Source: CAIYQJ01 sp963717255
GTDB taxonomy: Bacteria; Chloroflexota; Limnocylindria; Limnocylindrales; CSP1-4
Direction of reading: 5' to 3'
Assembly: GCA_963717255.1 (NCBI GenBank)
Contig: CAVQVT010000010.1
Location: 77,845 to 141,844, forward strand
Length of the DNA stretch: 64,000 nt
Position 1 is the first letter of the stretch, and each line of letters starts with the position of its first letter. Below, one piece after another: positions 31,536 through 41,031 of the stretch. The notes under the pieces were generated by a model. It saw nothing but the letters and a program-made list of their open reading frames with translations. It searched no databases and was not told the origin of the DNA. The translations under genes and the position numbers were made by a program.

Positions 31536-34500
31536 ATGTCCGGCGTCGACTCCGCCCCGGAGTTCATCGCGCGTGCGAGAGAGATCGACCTGCTCGCCGA
31601 TGCCTTCGCGCGTGCGTGCGCGGGAGGGCCCTCGGTCGTCATCATCGGCGGCGAGGCGGGCGTCGGGAAGACGCGGCTCGTCGAGGAGTTCGCGTCGCGG
31701 GTGCGGGACCGCGCGCTCGTCCTCGTCGGGCGGTGCTTCCCCCTCTCGGGCCGCCCGCTGCCGTACGCGCCCTTCGGCGACCTGTTCCGAGACCTCCAGC
31801 GCCAGCTGCCGCCCGCCGAGCTCGTCTCCATCCTGGGTCCGGCGCGCGACGAGTTGCGGCTGCTGGTGCCCGAGCTGGACGCGCGGCCGGCGCGGGTCGC
31901 GCGGGAGGAGGACCTCCGCACGAAGGCGGTCGGCCGTGCGCGGTTCTTCGAGCTGCTGCTGGGGATCGCGCAGCGGGTGCAGGCGTCGCGGCCGACGGTC
32001 ATCGCGATCGACGACCTCCAGTGGGCCGACGCGGCGACGCTCGATGTGGTCCGCTTCCTGGCGCGCGGCATCCGCGAGGGCCGGCTCCTGCTGGTCCTGG
32101 CGGCGCGGACCGACGACCTGCCGACCGACGACGCCCTGCTGACCGCGCTGGGGCACGTGGAGCGGGCCGGATCCGTCCGCCGGGTCGAGCTGCACCGGTT
32201 CACGCGCCCGGAGCTGGCGGCGCAGATCGCGTCGATCCTCGGTACCCAGCCGGACCCCGAGCTCGTGGACGCCGTGCTTGCTCGGAGCGACGGCAATCCC
32301 TTCTTCGCGGAGGAGCTGCTCGCGGCGATGCGCCGCGGGGCGACCGACGTCCCTCCGCTGCTGGACGACCTCCTCCGCGGGCGCCTGGCGACGGTGTCGG
32401 CGGCGACGCGGGACGTCCTCCGCGTGGCTGCGCTCGTCGGGATGGAGATCGACGACGAACTCGTCGCCTCGGCGACCGGGATGCCGGCGACGGGGGTGGC
32501 GGCGGCGCTGCGCGAAGCGGTCGAGCGCGGGCTGCTGGTCGGCGACGGCCGGACGGGCGGCCGGATCGCGTTCCGTCACGGGCTGCTGCGCGAGTGCGTC
32601 GAGCGGGAGCTGCTCCCCGGCGAGCGTCGGCGGCTCCACGCGGCATGTGCCGGGACGCTCGAGGTGTCGCCGCGGACCCGCGTGGTCTCGGGCGAGACCG
32701 CGCGGCACTGGCTGCTCGCGGACCGGCCGGACCGGGCGCTCCCGGCGCTGCTGGTCGCGGCGCAGGAGGCCGAGCGCCACTTCGCGTACGCCGACGCCCG
32801 GCGCGGGTTCGAAGAGGCGCTGCGGCTGGCGGAGGTGGTGCCGCTGCCCGACGCGCCGGAGGACCTCGACCTCGCAGGGGTCCTGCAGCACGCGGCCGAC
32901 GACGCGGCGCTGACCGGGGATCCCGCGGCCGCCGTCGCGCTGGCGCGGCGGGCGCTCACCGCGCTCCCGTCCCCGCGCGACGCGACGCGCGAGGCCGGCA
33001 TCCACGAACGGCTCCGCTGGTACCTGTGGGAGGCGGGCGACCGCGCGGGCGCGGAGCGGGCGCTCGAGGAGGCCTACCGGCTGGTGCCGGCGGAGCCGCC
33101 GTCCGCGGCACGCGCCCGCGTGCTGGGGCAGGCGGCCGGGCACCGCCTGCGGACAGGCCGGTTCGCCGAATCCCTCGCCCTGGCGGACGAGGCGATCGAG
33201 GCGGCTCGAGCGTGCGGCGCCCTGCCCGAGTCGGCCTTCGCGCTGGGCGTCCGGGGTTGGGTGCGCGCGGTCCTCGGGAGCCCGGACGAAGGGGTCGCGG
33301 ACCTGCGCGAGGCGCTTTCGATGGCGGAGGTCCTCGGCCGCCCGGAGGGTCGGGCGCTCGGGGTGGCGAACCTGTCGGGCCTCCTGCTTCACGTCGGTCG
33401 GCTCGACGAGGCGCGGGCGACCGCGACCGACGGGCTGGCGACCGTTCGCGCCATCGGCCTCGAGCGGACATACGGCGGCTCGCTCGCGGCGACGGCAGCG
33501 GCCGCGGCGTTCCTCGCGGGCCGCTGGGACGAGGCCCGCGCGCACTGCGTGCATGCCCTCGCCGTGACGGCGCCCGGCCCGGAGGCGGTCTGGGTGGGCG
33601 CGGTCGCGATGCGTGTCGCGGCCGGGGCGGGAGCCCCGGACCTCCTGCGGACCGGACGGGCTGCGTGCGAGCCCTACCTCGGAGCGATCACCGACCGGAT
33701 CCACGCGCAGTGGCACGCGATCGGATCCGCCGAGGCTGTGCTCGCGGCCGGCCGCCCCGCCGAGGCCAGGACGATCGCGGAGGTGGCGATCGCACGGTCG
33801 CCGGAGGGGACTCTCGACGACCCTCTGGCGACGCTCATCGCGCTGGCCCTCCGCGCGGTCGCGGACATGACGGACGAGGCGGCGTTGACGCGCGACGCGG
33901 CCGGCGCGGCGGCGCTTCGCGCGGCGGCAGACGCGCTCATCGCGACGTGGCGTGCGCGGCGCGCCTCCGCGGGTGGCGCGATGCCGTGGCCTGCCGGCGT
34001 CGAGGCGTCCGAGGCGCTGATCCGCGCGGAGGCGGCGCGGGCGTGCGGCGCCGACGACCCGGCCGCGTGGGGGGAGGCGGAGAGGAGGTTCGACGCGCTC
34101 GGGCTCGTCCCGGCGTCAGCGTACGCACGCCTCCGCAGGGCGGAGTCGATCCTGGGCTCTGGCGCGGATGTCCGGGAACGGCGCGCCGCCGCCGCCGTCC
34201 CGCTCGGGCAGGCGCTCGCGGTCGCGGAGCGGATCGGGTCGGCGCCGCTTGCGACGGCCGCGCGACAGCTCGCGGAGCGGGCGCGCGTGGACGTGGGAGC
34301 GGGTATGCCCGAGGCGGGCCCCGCCCCCGCTGACGCGATCGTGGAAGCGCCGGCACGACCCGCCGCCGCGTTCGTCGCATCGCGCCACCTCACCGCGCGC
34401 GAGCTCGAGGTCCTCGCCCTCGTCGGCGCCGGCTGGTCGAACGGCGAGATCGCATCGGCGTTGTTCATCAGCCGCAAGACGGCGAGCGTCCACGTCTCGA

Positions 34501-34622
34501 ATCTGCTGGGGAAGCTGGGCGTCGCCGACCGGATCGAGGCGGCCTCCCTCGCTCAGCACGCGGGTCTCGACGGTCCGCCCCGGCCCGGCTCGGTCCTGGC
34601 CGGCCTCGACCGGGAGGGCTGA
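31536..34622 (+). CDS. LuxR-family regulator with AAA ATPase and TPR domains (LAL type)
   Basis: 1028 residues. Walker A G-E-A-G-V-G-K-T-R near 39-46, Walker B V-I-A-I-D-D-L-Q-W-A-D, a long TPR-like helical middle and a C-terminal LuxR HTH (L-T-A-R-E-L-E-V-L-A-L-V ... N-G-E-I-A-S-A-L-F-I-S-R-K-T-A-S-V-H). This is the MalT/LAL architecture of ligand-activated regulators. TACGAT (31522-31527) lies 8 nt before ATG 31536. The gene shares a 273-bp divergent spacer with the aldehyde oxidoreductase, a natural target (inference). Confidence 0.92.
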   Translation: MSGVDSAPEFIARAREIDLLADAFARACAGGPSVVIIGGEAGVGKTRLVEEFASRVRDRALVLVGRCFPLSGRPLPYAPFGDLFRDLQRQLPPAELVSILGPARDELRLLVPELDARPARVAREEDLRTKAVGRARFFELLLGIAQRVQASRPTVIAIDDLQWADAATLDVVRFLARGIREGRLLLVLAARTDDLPTDDALLTALGHVERAGSVRRVELHRFTRPELAAQIASILGTQPDPELVDAVLARSDGNPFFAEELLAAMRRGATDVPPLLDDLLRGRLATVSAATRDVLRVAALVGMEIDDELVASATGMPATGVAAALREAVERGLLVGDGRTGGRIAFRHGLLRECVERELLPGERRRLHAACAGTLEVSPRTRVVSGETARHWLLADRPDRALPALLVAAQEAERHFAYADARRGFEEALRLAEVVPLPDAPEDLDLAGVLQHAADDAALTGDPAAAVALARRALTALPSPRDATREAGIHERLRWYLWEAGDRAGAERALEEAYRLVPAEPPSAARARVLGQAAGHRLRTGRFAESLALADEAIEAARACGALPESAFALGVRGWVRAVLGSPDEGVADLREALSMAEVLGRPEGRALGVANLSGLLLHVGRLDEARATATDGLATVRAIGLERTYGGSLAATAAAAAFLAGRWDEARAHCVHALAVTAPGPEAVWVGAVAMRVAAGAGAPDLLRTGRAACEPYLGAITDRIHAQWHAIGSAEAVLAAGRPAEARTIAEVAIARSPEGTLDDPLATLIALALRAVADMTDEAALTRDAAGAAALRAAADALIATWRARRASAGGAMPWPAGVEASEALIRAEAARACGADDPAAWGEAERRFDALGLVPASAYARLRRAESILGSGADVRERRAAAAVPLGQALAVAERIGSAPLATAARQLAERARVDVGAGMPEAGPAPADAIVEAPARPAAAFVASRHLTARELEVLALVGAGWSNGEIASALFISRKTASVHVSNLLGKLGVADRIEAASLAQHAGLDGPPRPGSVLAGLDREG

Positions 34623-34768
34623 GGGCCGAGGCGCCCTGAGGTATCCCGCCTGCGGTCTGAGTCCCCCGCTCGGTCGGATCTGGGCGCCGTCCCGATGGAA
34701 TCGATCCCTCGCGAGGGCATCGTCGGTCTTGCCTCCGACAGGAGGCCATGGACCTCAGGAGGTGCCCC

Positions 34769-35626
34769 GTGCGCCGCATCACTGCTCTCGCGTTCGCGAT
34801 CGTCCTCACCCTCTCCATCGCCGCCCCCGTGGCGGCGGTCGGACCCGGGAGGAGCGGATCGCACGCGCCCGTCTACTACCTCTCGCTCGGCGACTCGCTC
34901 TCTGTGGGCGAGCAGCCTCTCGGTCCCGACGGCACCGGCGTCGCGACCGACCAGGGCTACGCGGACCAGCTCTACGCGATCGCCAGGGTCCGGTACCCGA
35001 ACCTTCGGCTGGTGAAGCTGGGCTGCCGCGGCGAGACGACCGCGACGATGATCGCCGGCGGCGTCTGCGCCTACGAACACAGGAGCCAGCTCGTCGAGGC
35101 GGTCCTCTTCCTTCTCGCGCACCGGAAGTCCGTCGTCTTCGTGACGATCGACATCGGTGCCAACGACTTCCCGTGCCAGGACTCGGAAGCCTGCCTCGCG
35201 GCCGGCTTCGCGAGCATCGGCCGCAACCTGCCGCGGATCCTCACCGCTCTCCGAGTTGCGGCCGGCCCGACGACGCCGATCGTGGGCGCGACCATCTATG
35301 ACCCCATCCTGGGCGCCTGGCTCCTCGGAGCGGACGGCCAGGCTCTCGCGACCGCGTCGGTCCCGGTCTTTGCGACCGTCAACGGCTTCCTGGCCTCGAC
35401 CTACGCGTCGGCCAAGGTACCGGTCGCCGATGTCCAGGGCGCCTTCTCCACCGCCGACTTCACGCCGGTGCCGGAGCTCGGCGGCCTGCCGCTGAACGTC
35501 GCCCGGATCTGCCAGTGGACGTGGGTCTGCGCCCCGGCGCCATACGGCCCCAACAACCACGCGAACGCGGCCGGCTACGCGGCGATCGCCCAGGCATTCG
35601 CCGCGGTCCTGTCACCGCTCATCTGA
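34769..35626 (+). CDS. Secreted SGNH/GDSL-type hydrolase
   Basis: 285 residues. A signal peptide (about 1-24, ending A-P-V-A-A-V) predicts export. L-S-L-G-D-S-L-S-V-G supplies the nucleophilic Ser (block I), I-G-A-N-D-F the Asn (block III) and N-H-A-N-A-A-G-Y the His (block V). So it is a complete lipase/esterase of the SGNH fold; four Cys suggest disulfides outside the cell. GTG 34769 has AGGAGG 6 nt upstream; the in-frame ATG 34748 has a similar site too close to it. Confidence 0.88.
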   Translation: MRRITALAFAIVLTLSIAAPVAAVGPGRSGSHAPVYYLSLGDSLSVGEQPLGPDGTGVATDQGYADQLYAIARVRYPNLRLVKLGCRGETTATMIAGGVCAYEHRSQLVEAVLFLLAHRKSVVFVTIDIGANDFPCQDSEACLAAGFASIGRNLPRILTALRVAAGPTTPIVGATIYDPILGAWLLGADGQALATASVPVFATVNGFLASTYASAKVPVADVQGAFSTADFTPVPELGGLPLNVARICQWTWVCAPAPYGPNNHANAAGYAAIAQAFAAVLSPLI

Positions 35627-35672
35627 GTCTCACCACTTCGCAGGGGGCACCGGGGGCGCGGGCGGGGGGCCG

Positions 35673-35740
35673 GACGGTCGGCGGACCGTCCGGCCCCGCC
35701 CGACGGTCGGCGGACCGTCCGGCCCCGCCCGACGGTCGGC
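35673..35740. repeat. 29-bp tandem repeat with internal hairpins
   Basis: Two exact 29-bp units (35673-35701 and 35702-35730) and a partial third. Each contains GGACGGTC and GACCGTCC separated by 3-4 nt, so the RNA forms serial hairpins. Position 45 nt after the SGNH hydrolase stop fits a tandem terminator. No spacer/repeat structure of a CRISPR. Confidence 0.7.
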
Positions 35741-35792
35741 CCGGGACGCCGCGTCGTGGCGGTCCCTCGCCCGACCGAGGAGGACAGTCGAA

Positions 35793-36458
35793 ATGCGACC
35801 CGACGAGCGGATGCGCAGAGACACGATCGACGGGGTCCCGTCGCCGTGGGAGAACCGGATCGCCGAGCCGGAGGGTGAAGCCGGCCGGGCTGAGCGGACG
35901 GACGCGGGGGAGGGGGCCGCCACGTCGATCCCCGGCGGGCGCCCGTGGCCACCCCCCGGAGTCCTTCGGCACAGCGAGTGGCGGGGCAGCCGGGTCGGCG
36001 ACCCGCTCGTCCTCCTCGGGCTCGCGATGTGGATCCTCGCCCAGGCGCTGCCCGCCTACGGGACGGCGCCCTTCCTCCACCCGGAGCCGGACACGACGAT
36101 GGGGTGGCAGGCGACGCTCATCGCGTGGGACCTCGCGATCCTCGGAGGTTCCTGGGCGGTCTTCGTCGCGTGGACCGCGAACCTCTGGTTCGTGCTCGCG
36201 TTCGTCGCGCGGTGGCGCGCACACCGCCGCGCCGCTCTCGTCTTCGCCGTCGCGGCGGCCGCCTGTTCCGCGGAGGGCATGTGGGTGCTGTTCTCAGGCG
36301 GGCTGCCGGAGTCGGGCTGGGGATCGCCGGCGACCATCACGCGGATCGGCACCGGATCGATCCTGTGGCTCGCGAGCACGATCACGGTGGTGGCCGGTGT
36401 GACGGGCTGGGCCTGGGCGCGACCCGCGGTCGGATCCCGCAGCACGGCGACCGCGTGA
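35793..36458 (+). CDS. Membrane protein of unknown function
   Basis: 221 residues. A polar, charged N-terminal 65 residues is followed by four hydrophobic segments (near 70-90, 105-137, 148-170 and 185-210). A-T-L-I-A-W-D-L-A-I-L-G-G-S-W-A-V-F lies in the second. No catalytic or transporter motif is evident. GAGGAGGA precedes ATG 35793. It stands alone between two repeat-rich spacers. Confidence 0.68.
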   Translation: MRPDERMRRDTIDGVPSPWENRIAEPEGEAGRAERTDAGEGAATSIPGGRPWPPPGVLRHSEWRGSRVGDPLVLLGLAMWILAQALPAYGTAPFLHPEPDTTMGWQATLIAWDLAILGGSWAVFVAWTANLWFVLAFVARWRAHRRAALVFAVAAAACSAEGMWVLFSGGLPESGWGSPATITRIGTGSILWLASTITVVAGVTGWAWARPAVGSRSTATA

Positions 36459-36500
36459 CCGCGGCGGCGGCCCGGTGGGCCGGGGGCGGCCGAGCCGCGG

Positions 36501-36748
36501 TCGGGGCCGTCGAGGCGTCACGCAGCGCCCGGGACGCTGGTATCCGGCCGTCGGGGCCGTCGGGGCGTCACGCAGCGCCCGGGAAGCTGGTATCCGGCCG
36601 TCGGGGCCGTCGGGGCCGTCGGCGCGTCTCGCCATGGCCGGATCCGGCCGCACCGCACTCGTCCATCAGCGTGGCCGCTCCGTCCGTGGACCTCGTCGAG
36701 GCGGTGGACCCTGACTCGGGTGCGGATAGCAGCGTCCCGGGCGCTGGA
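36501..36748. repeat. 50-bp tandem repeat plus an inverted copy of its palindromic core
   Basis: 36501-36550 and 36551-36600 are 50-bp units differing at two bases; a third begins at 36601 and degrades. Each holds CAGCG-CCCGGG-A(C/A)GCTG followed by GTATCC. A copy of the core in reverse orientation (GGATAGCAGCGTCCCGGGC, then GCTG) is at 36723-36745. Others lie in 28820-29363. The rest of the spacer 36459-36923 shows nothing else I can support. Confidence 0.75.
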
Positions 36749-36923
36749 TGATCGGTCCGGGCGACCGGATCGGCCGGCGGTGGATGCCGATCAGGGGACG
36801 GAGGCCCGTGTGCCCGGCCGGAGCCGCGAGCATCTGTGTCGGCGGTGCGGCCAAGGGGGCCGGGACGCCGGCAACCCGGAGACCCGCCCGGAGGCTCGCC
36901 CCGCCCGTGGCGCGGCCGCCGCG

Positions 36924-38345
36924 CTACACCTCGGGCGGGATCGGGTGTGGGGACAGGATCAAGTCGGCCGGGTCGTAGCGGCCCTTGACGCGCCGCAGCC
37001 TCTCCGCGGCCGGCGGCGCGAAGAACGCGGACGCGTCGCGCGACCGCTCCGAGAAGTTCGGGTAGGTCCGCTCGGCCTCCCATGGCGCGAGTGCCGACCG
37101 CACCGCGCCGGTCCGCTCCTCCTCGGTGAGGCGATTCTCCCCGTCGACGAAGTTGAGCGCCACGGCGGCGAAGCTCGCCTCGAGCGACGCGAGCGCGCCG
37201 TGATCGGGCCCGTCCGCGGCGAGCGCGCCGCCGAGGTGTCGCAGCTCGACGGACATGAGCGGTGAGTCGGAGGCGGATCCGACCGCCTCGATGAGGGCGT
37301 CGATCGCGTCCGGCGGGAGGTCCCCGACGAGCCATCCGTCGAAGAACGCCGGCACGGGCTCGACCGGGTCCATGTGGAGCCCGTCGAGCATCGTCGGCTG
37401 CAGCATGTCGAAGGTGTCCATGGTCGGCCCCAGGTCCCGCATCGGGCGCAGCAGGTCGATGCCCTCCGGCTCCCCGGTCAGGCAGGCCGCCTCGACGGCG
37501 ACGAACGACTGGTTCCGGAGCGTCGTCGGGATCCAGCGGCTGTCCGGGAGGGCCAGGATGCGGCCGACGGAGGTGACGGTCTCCGGCAGGCCGGCGGTCC
37601 ACGCGCGCCAGGCCTGGAGGATCTCGGTCGCGTGCTCGTGCGGCCAGTAGAGGACGCCCGCGTAGAGCTCGGGTGCGGGGAACAGCTCCAGCTCCAGGGA
37701 GGTGACGACCGCGAAGCTCCCGCCGCCACCGCGGAGCGCCCAGAAGAGGTCCGGCTCGTTGTCCCCGTCGACACGCAGCATCCGACCGTCCGCGGTCACC
37801 ACGTCGAGCGCCAGGACGCTGTTGCACGCGAGCCCGTCGCGCCGGCCGAGCCAGCCGAGCCCCCCGCCGAGGGTGTAGCCCGCGACGCCCACGTTGAGCG
37901 ACGAGCCTGCCAGCCCCGCGAGGCCGTGGGCGGCCGCGGCGTGCTGCACCTGCCCCCACGTCGCCCCCGCGCCGACGCGCGCGCGCCGCCGGTCGGGATC
38001 GATCTCGACCGTGTTCATCCGCGCGAACTTCAGGAGCACGGTGTCCGCGACCGATCGCATCGGTCCCGCCCCGTGGCCGGTCCCCTGCGGCGCCACGCGC
38101 AGGCCGTGCTCGCGAGCGAACGCGACGACATCGACGATCTCGTCGGTCGTCTCGGGGAAGGCGACGAGCGCGGGGTGCTGGTCGGCCGCGAGGTTCCAGG
38201 CCTGGCGTGCGGCGTCCCAGCCGTGGTCTGTCGGCAGCACGATCCGGCCGTCGAGGCGCCCGCGGACCTCGGCGAGGTGACGCTCGCGCTGCCCGCTCAC
38301 GGGCGCCTCGACCGCCTTGTGCAGGAAGAAGTCGGATTCGATCAT
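36924..38345 (-). CDS. Berberine-bridge-type FAD-linked oxidoreductase
   Basis: 473 residues. An FAD_binding_4 (PCMH) domain: L-V-A-F-P-E-T-T-D-E-I-V, R-V-A-P-Q-G-T-G-H-G-A-G-P, whose His is where such enzymes attach FAD covalently, and V-G-V-A-G-Y-T-L-G-G-G-L-G-W-L. It ends in a BBE motif (Y-P-N-F-S ... L-R-R-V-K-G-R-Y-D-P-A-D). The usual second FAD-linking Cys is not evident. It oxidises sugars, alkaloids or other alcohols using O2. AAGGAG precedes ATG 38345; a 20-codon ORF (38342-38404) overlaps that start as ATGA. Confidence 0.9.
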   Translation of the reverse strand: MIESDFFLHKAVEAPVSGQRERHLAEVRGRLDGRIVLPTDHGWDAARQAWNLAADQHPALVAFPETTDEIVDVVAFAREHGLRVAPQGTGHGAGPMRSVADTVLLKFARMNTVEIDPDRRRARVGAGATWGQVQHAAAAHGLAGLAGSSLNVGVAGYTLGGGLGWLGRRDGLACNSVLALDVVTADGRMLRVDGDNEPDLFWALRGGGGSFAVVTSLELELFPAPELYAGVLYWPHEHATEILQAWRAWTAGLPETVTSVGRILALPDSRWIPTTLRNQSFVAVEAACLTGEPEGIDLLRPMRDLGPTMDTFDMLQPTMLDGLHMDPVEPVPAFFDGWLVGDLPPDAIDALIEAVGSASDSPLMSVELRHLGGALAADGPDHGALASLEASFAAVALNFVDGENRLTEEERTGAVRSALAPWEAERTYPNFSERSRDASAFFAPPAAERLRRVKGRYDPADLILSPHPIPPEV

Positions 38346-38562
38346 CGGTCGCTCCTTGGCTCATCCGGTGCGCCGGGCAAGGGCGATCCGCAGTGCTCGG
38401 TCATTGATTCCCCCGTGTGCAGGCACGCGCGACTCCGCCGGCGTGCCCGGACGCGTCACTTCGACCGGAGGAGCGTCAGCGTAGGGGTCGCCGCTCGTGC
38501 TGTCGTCTGCAGAAAGGCATACGTGGAGGCGTCGGCAACCGGGCGTCGTGTCGCGAGGCCGC

Positions 38563-40944
38563 TCAGCCGTCTCGCCGCCGCACGGCCGTCGTCGCCAGGG
38601 ACGTCGTCGCTGGTACCTCAACATCGGATGCACCGGCAGCGTCCGTCTCGCGGACCACGCGGGTCGCGATCTGGACGCGCGACGTGAGCCCGAGCTTCCC
38701 GAGGATGCGCTCGACGTGGATCCGAGCCGTGCCCGGCGCGATCCCCAGTTCCGCGGCGATCCCGGCATTCGACAGTCCGGCCGCGACGAGCGCCGCGACC
38801 TCCTGCTCGCGTGGCGTGAGGGTGGTGGAGAGCGGCGCCTCCCGGAGCTCGGCCGGCGGGAGCTGCCGCGATGTCGCGAGCCCGATCGCGCTCTCGAACG
38901 AGAGGCTTCGACCCAGGGCCCACGAGGCGTCGAACGCCGCGGCGGGCATGAGCCGGCGGATCTTCTCCAGGGCTCCGGCGAGATCGCGGCGATCCGCTGC
39001 GCTCGTCGCCGCGCCGATCGCCTCGCGGAGCGCGCTCGCCGCGGCGATGAGCGTGGCCGCCCGCGTCGCATCTCGGCGTGCGAGCGCGAGCCGCGCCGCA
39101 TCCTCGAGACACCCGATCACCTCCACCTGGGCGCCGAACCTGCCCAGCTCGCCGAGGGCCTCCTCCAGGAGCGTCCCGGCGCGCGCGAGGTCGCCCTGTC
39201 GGAGGGCGACGCCGCCGAGCTGCGCGAGGACGTAGCCGAGGTACCAGCTGGGCTCGGACGCGGCGAGCGCGCGGCGCGCCTCGTCGAGGAGCTCCTCCGC
39301 CTCGGCGAGCGACCCCTCGCGGAGCGCGATGCGGCCCATGTTCGCGTACCAGAACCCGAGCACATCGGCATCCACCGTCTCGTCCAGGAGCTCGCGCGCC
39401 CGCCGGTATGCCTCGCGTGCCTCCCCGTACTCGCCCCGCGAGGCCGCGATGTCACCCATGACCGCCAGCGCCGTTCGGAGGCCGCGGCGGTCGCCCGATG
39501 CCTCGCACGCCGGGATGGCCAGGTCGAGGCATCGTCTCGCGAGGTCGTGTTCCCCGAGCTGCTGCGCGCAGTCCGCGATCCCGACCTGGACGCGTGCGCG
39601 ACGGGGATCCCGCTCGTCCGGGAGGAGGTCGAGCGCCATCTCCATCCAGTGGATCCCCGACCGGAGCAGGCCCCGGACGCGCCAGTACTCGAGGAGCGCC
39701 CCGATGAACCCGAGCACGACCGGGACGGTCCGCGTCCGCTCCGCCCAGCGCAGCGCGGCGATGCAGTTCGCGTGCTCGATGGTGATCCGGTCGAGGTCCT
39801 CCGGCTCGACGTGACCGTGCCCCGGGGCCCGCTGCGCCGCGAGCGCGAGCGCCCATCCGGCGTGCGCGCGTGCGACGTCGTCGGCCTCGTCCGTTGCCGC
39901 CAGGCGCGCCGCCGCATAGTCCGCGACCGGGGCGAGGAACCGGAAGCGCGACGCGGGTCCGCGCGTCTCGTGCACGACGAGAGACTGCTCGACAAGTTCC
40001 CGGAGCGCCGGGCCGACTTCGGCGGGGCCACTGCCGTCGGCGCAGACCCGCTCGGCGCCTTCGAGGGTCCAGCCGCCGGCGAAGACCGACAGGCGCCGGA
40101 AGAGCGCCTGCTGGCTGGGATCGAGGAGACGATGGCTCCAGTCGAGCGTGGCCTTCATGGTCCGCTGCCGCGCGGGGCTGCCGATCCTGCGCGTGCCGGG
40201 CAGGCCGCGCTCGCCCGCGAGGCGGTCCGCGATCTCCGCGGGCGTGAGGGTGGCGACCTGCGACGCCGCGAGCTCGAGCGCGAGGGGGATCCCGGCGAGC
40301 CGGCGACAGATCTCGGCGACCGCGTCCGCGTTCATCTCGGTGAGGGCGAAGTCGGCGCTTGCCGCTCGCGCCCGTCGGACGAAGAGCTCAGCCGCCGGGA
40401 TCCGTGCCAGGTCGGCCGCCATCGCGGGACCGTCGGCGGGTCCCTGCACGGGCGAGACGTGGAAGACCGACTCGCCGCGCACCCGGAGCGGTGTCCGGCT
40501 CGTCGCCAGGATGCGCAGGTCCGCGCAGCGGTCGAGCAGCTCGTCCACGAGCGCCGCCACCGCGCCCGCGAGGTGCTCGCAATTGTCGATGCACAGGAGC
40601 GCCTGGCGCGGCGCGAGGAACTCGATCAGGACGGCGGCCGGCCCCCGCGCCTGGTCGAGCAGGCCCAGCGCTGCGCAGGCCGTCTCGACGACGTCGGCAT
40701 CGTGCGCGACCGCCGCGAAGTCGATGAGCCACGCCCCGTCCGGCATCCTCTGGGCGGCCGACCGCGCGGTCTCCAGGGCGAGGCTCGTCTTCCCGACGCC
40801 ACCGACGCCCGTGAGCGTCACGAGCCGGCCACCGCCGCCGAGGGCCAGGTCGAGCACGGACCGGAGGTCGTCGTCCCGCCCGATCAGCGGTGTCCGGCGG
40901 GCGGGCAGGTTCGAGGCTGGCCTGCGCGCAGCCGGATCGGCCAA
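38563..40944 (-). CDS. LuxR-family regulator with NB-ARC-type ATPase
   Basis: 793 residues. Walker A T-G-V-G-G-V-G-K-T-S near 46-54, I-D-N-C-E-H-L as Walker B, G-I-P-L-A-L-E-L-A-A as the GLPL-like motif of STAND ATPases, a TPR-like region, and a C-terminal HTH (L-T-P-R-E-Q-E-V-A-A-L-V-A-A-G-L-S-N ... P-G-T-A-R-I-H-V-E-R-I-L-G-K-L). It probably starts at TTG 40944, with GGAGGA 4-5 nt upstream. It lies 217 bp before the FAD oxidase on the same strand and may control it. Confidence 0.9.
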   Translation of the reverse strand: MADPAARRPASNLPARRTPLIGRDDDLRSVLDLALGGGGRLVTLTGVGGVGKTSLALETARSAAQRMPDGAWLIDFAAVAHDADVVETACAALGLLDQARGPAAVLIEFLAPRQALLCIDNCEHLAGAVAALVDELLDRCADLRILATSRTPLRVRGESVFHVSPVQGPADGPAMAADLARIPAAELFVRRARAASADFALTEMNADAVAEICRRLAGIPLALELAASQVATLTPAEIADRLAGERGLPGTRRIGSPARQRTMKATLDWSHRLLDPSQQALFRRLSVFAGGWTLEGAERVCADGSGPAEVGPALRELVEQSLVVHETRGPASRFRFLAPVADYAAARLAATDEADDVARAHAGWALALAAQRAPGHGHVEPEDLDRITIEHANCIAALRWAERTRTVPVVLGFIGALLEYWRVRGLLRSGIHWMEMALDLLPDERDPRRARVQVGIADCAQQLGEHDLARRCLDLAIPACEASGDRRGLRTALAVMGDIAASRGEYGEAREAYRRARELLDETVDADVLGFWYANMGRIALREGSLAEAEELLDEARRALAASEPSWYLGYVLAQLGGVALRQGDLARAGTLLEEALGELGRFGAQVEVIGCLEDAARLALARRDATRAATLIAAASALREAIGAATSAADRRDLAGALEKIRRLMPAAAFDASWALGRSLSFESAIGLATSRQLPPAELREAPLSTTLTPREQEVAALVAAGLSNAGIAAELGIAPGTARIHVERILGKLGLTSRVQIATRVVRETDAAGASDVEVPATTSLATTAVRRRDG

Positions 40945-41031
40945 CGGGTCCTCCGATGGTGCTGGTCGAACGGTCGCCGGAAGGGGCCCCGACCTCTCGC
41001 GGACGTCGCCCTGAGTCTACTCCGCCGGCCT

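Noticed and set aside
29364..33716. Very long minus-strand frame running through the LuxR/AAA gene into the aldehyde oxidoreductase
   Set aside because: Only 29364-31262 has AOR features; the upstream part is the antisense of a well-supported gene in GC-rich DNA.
35673..36600. CRISPR-like array
   Set aside because: Repeats are directly tandem (29 bp and 50 bp units) with no unique spacers and no cas genes.
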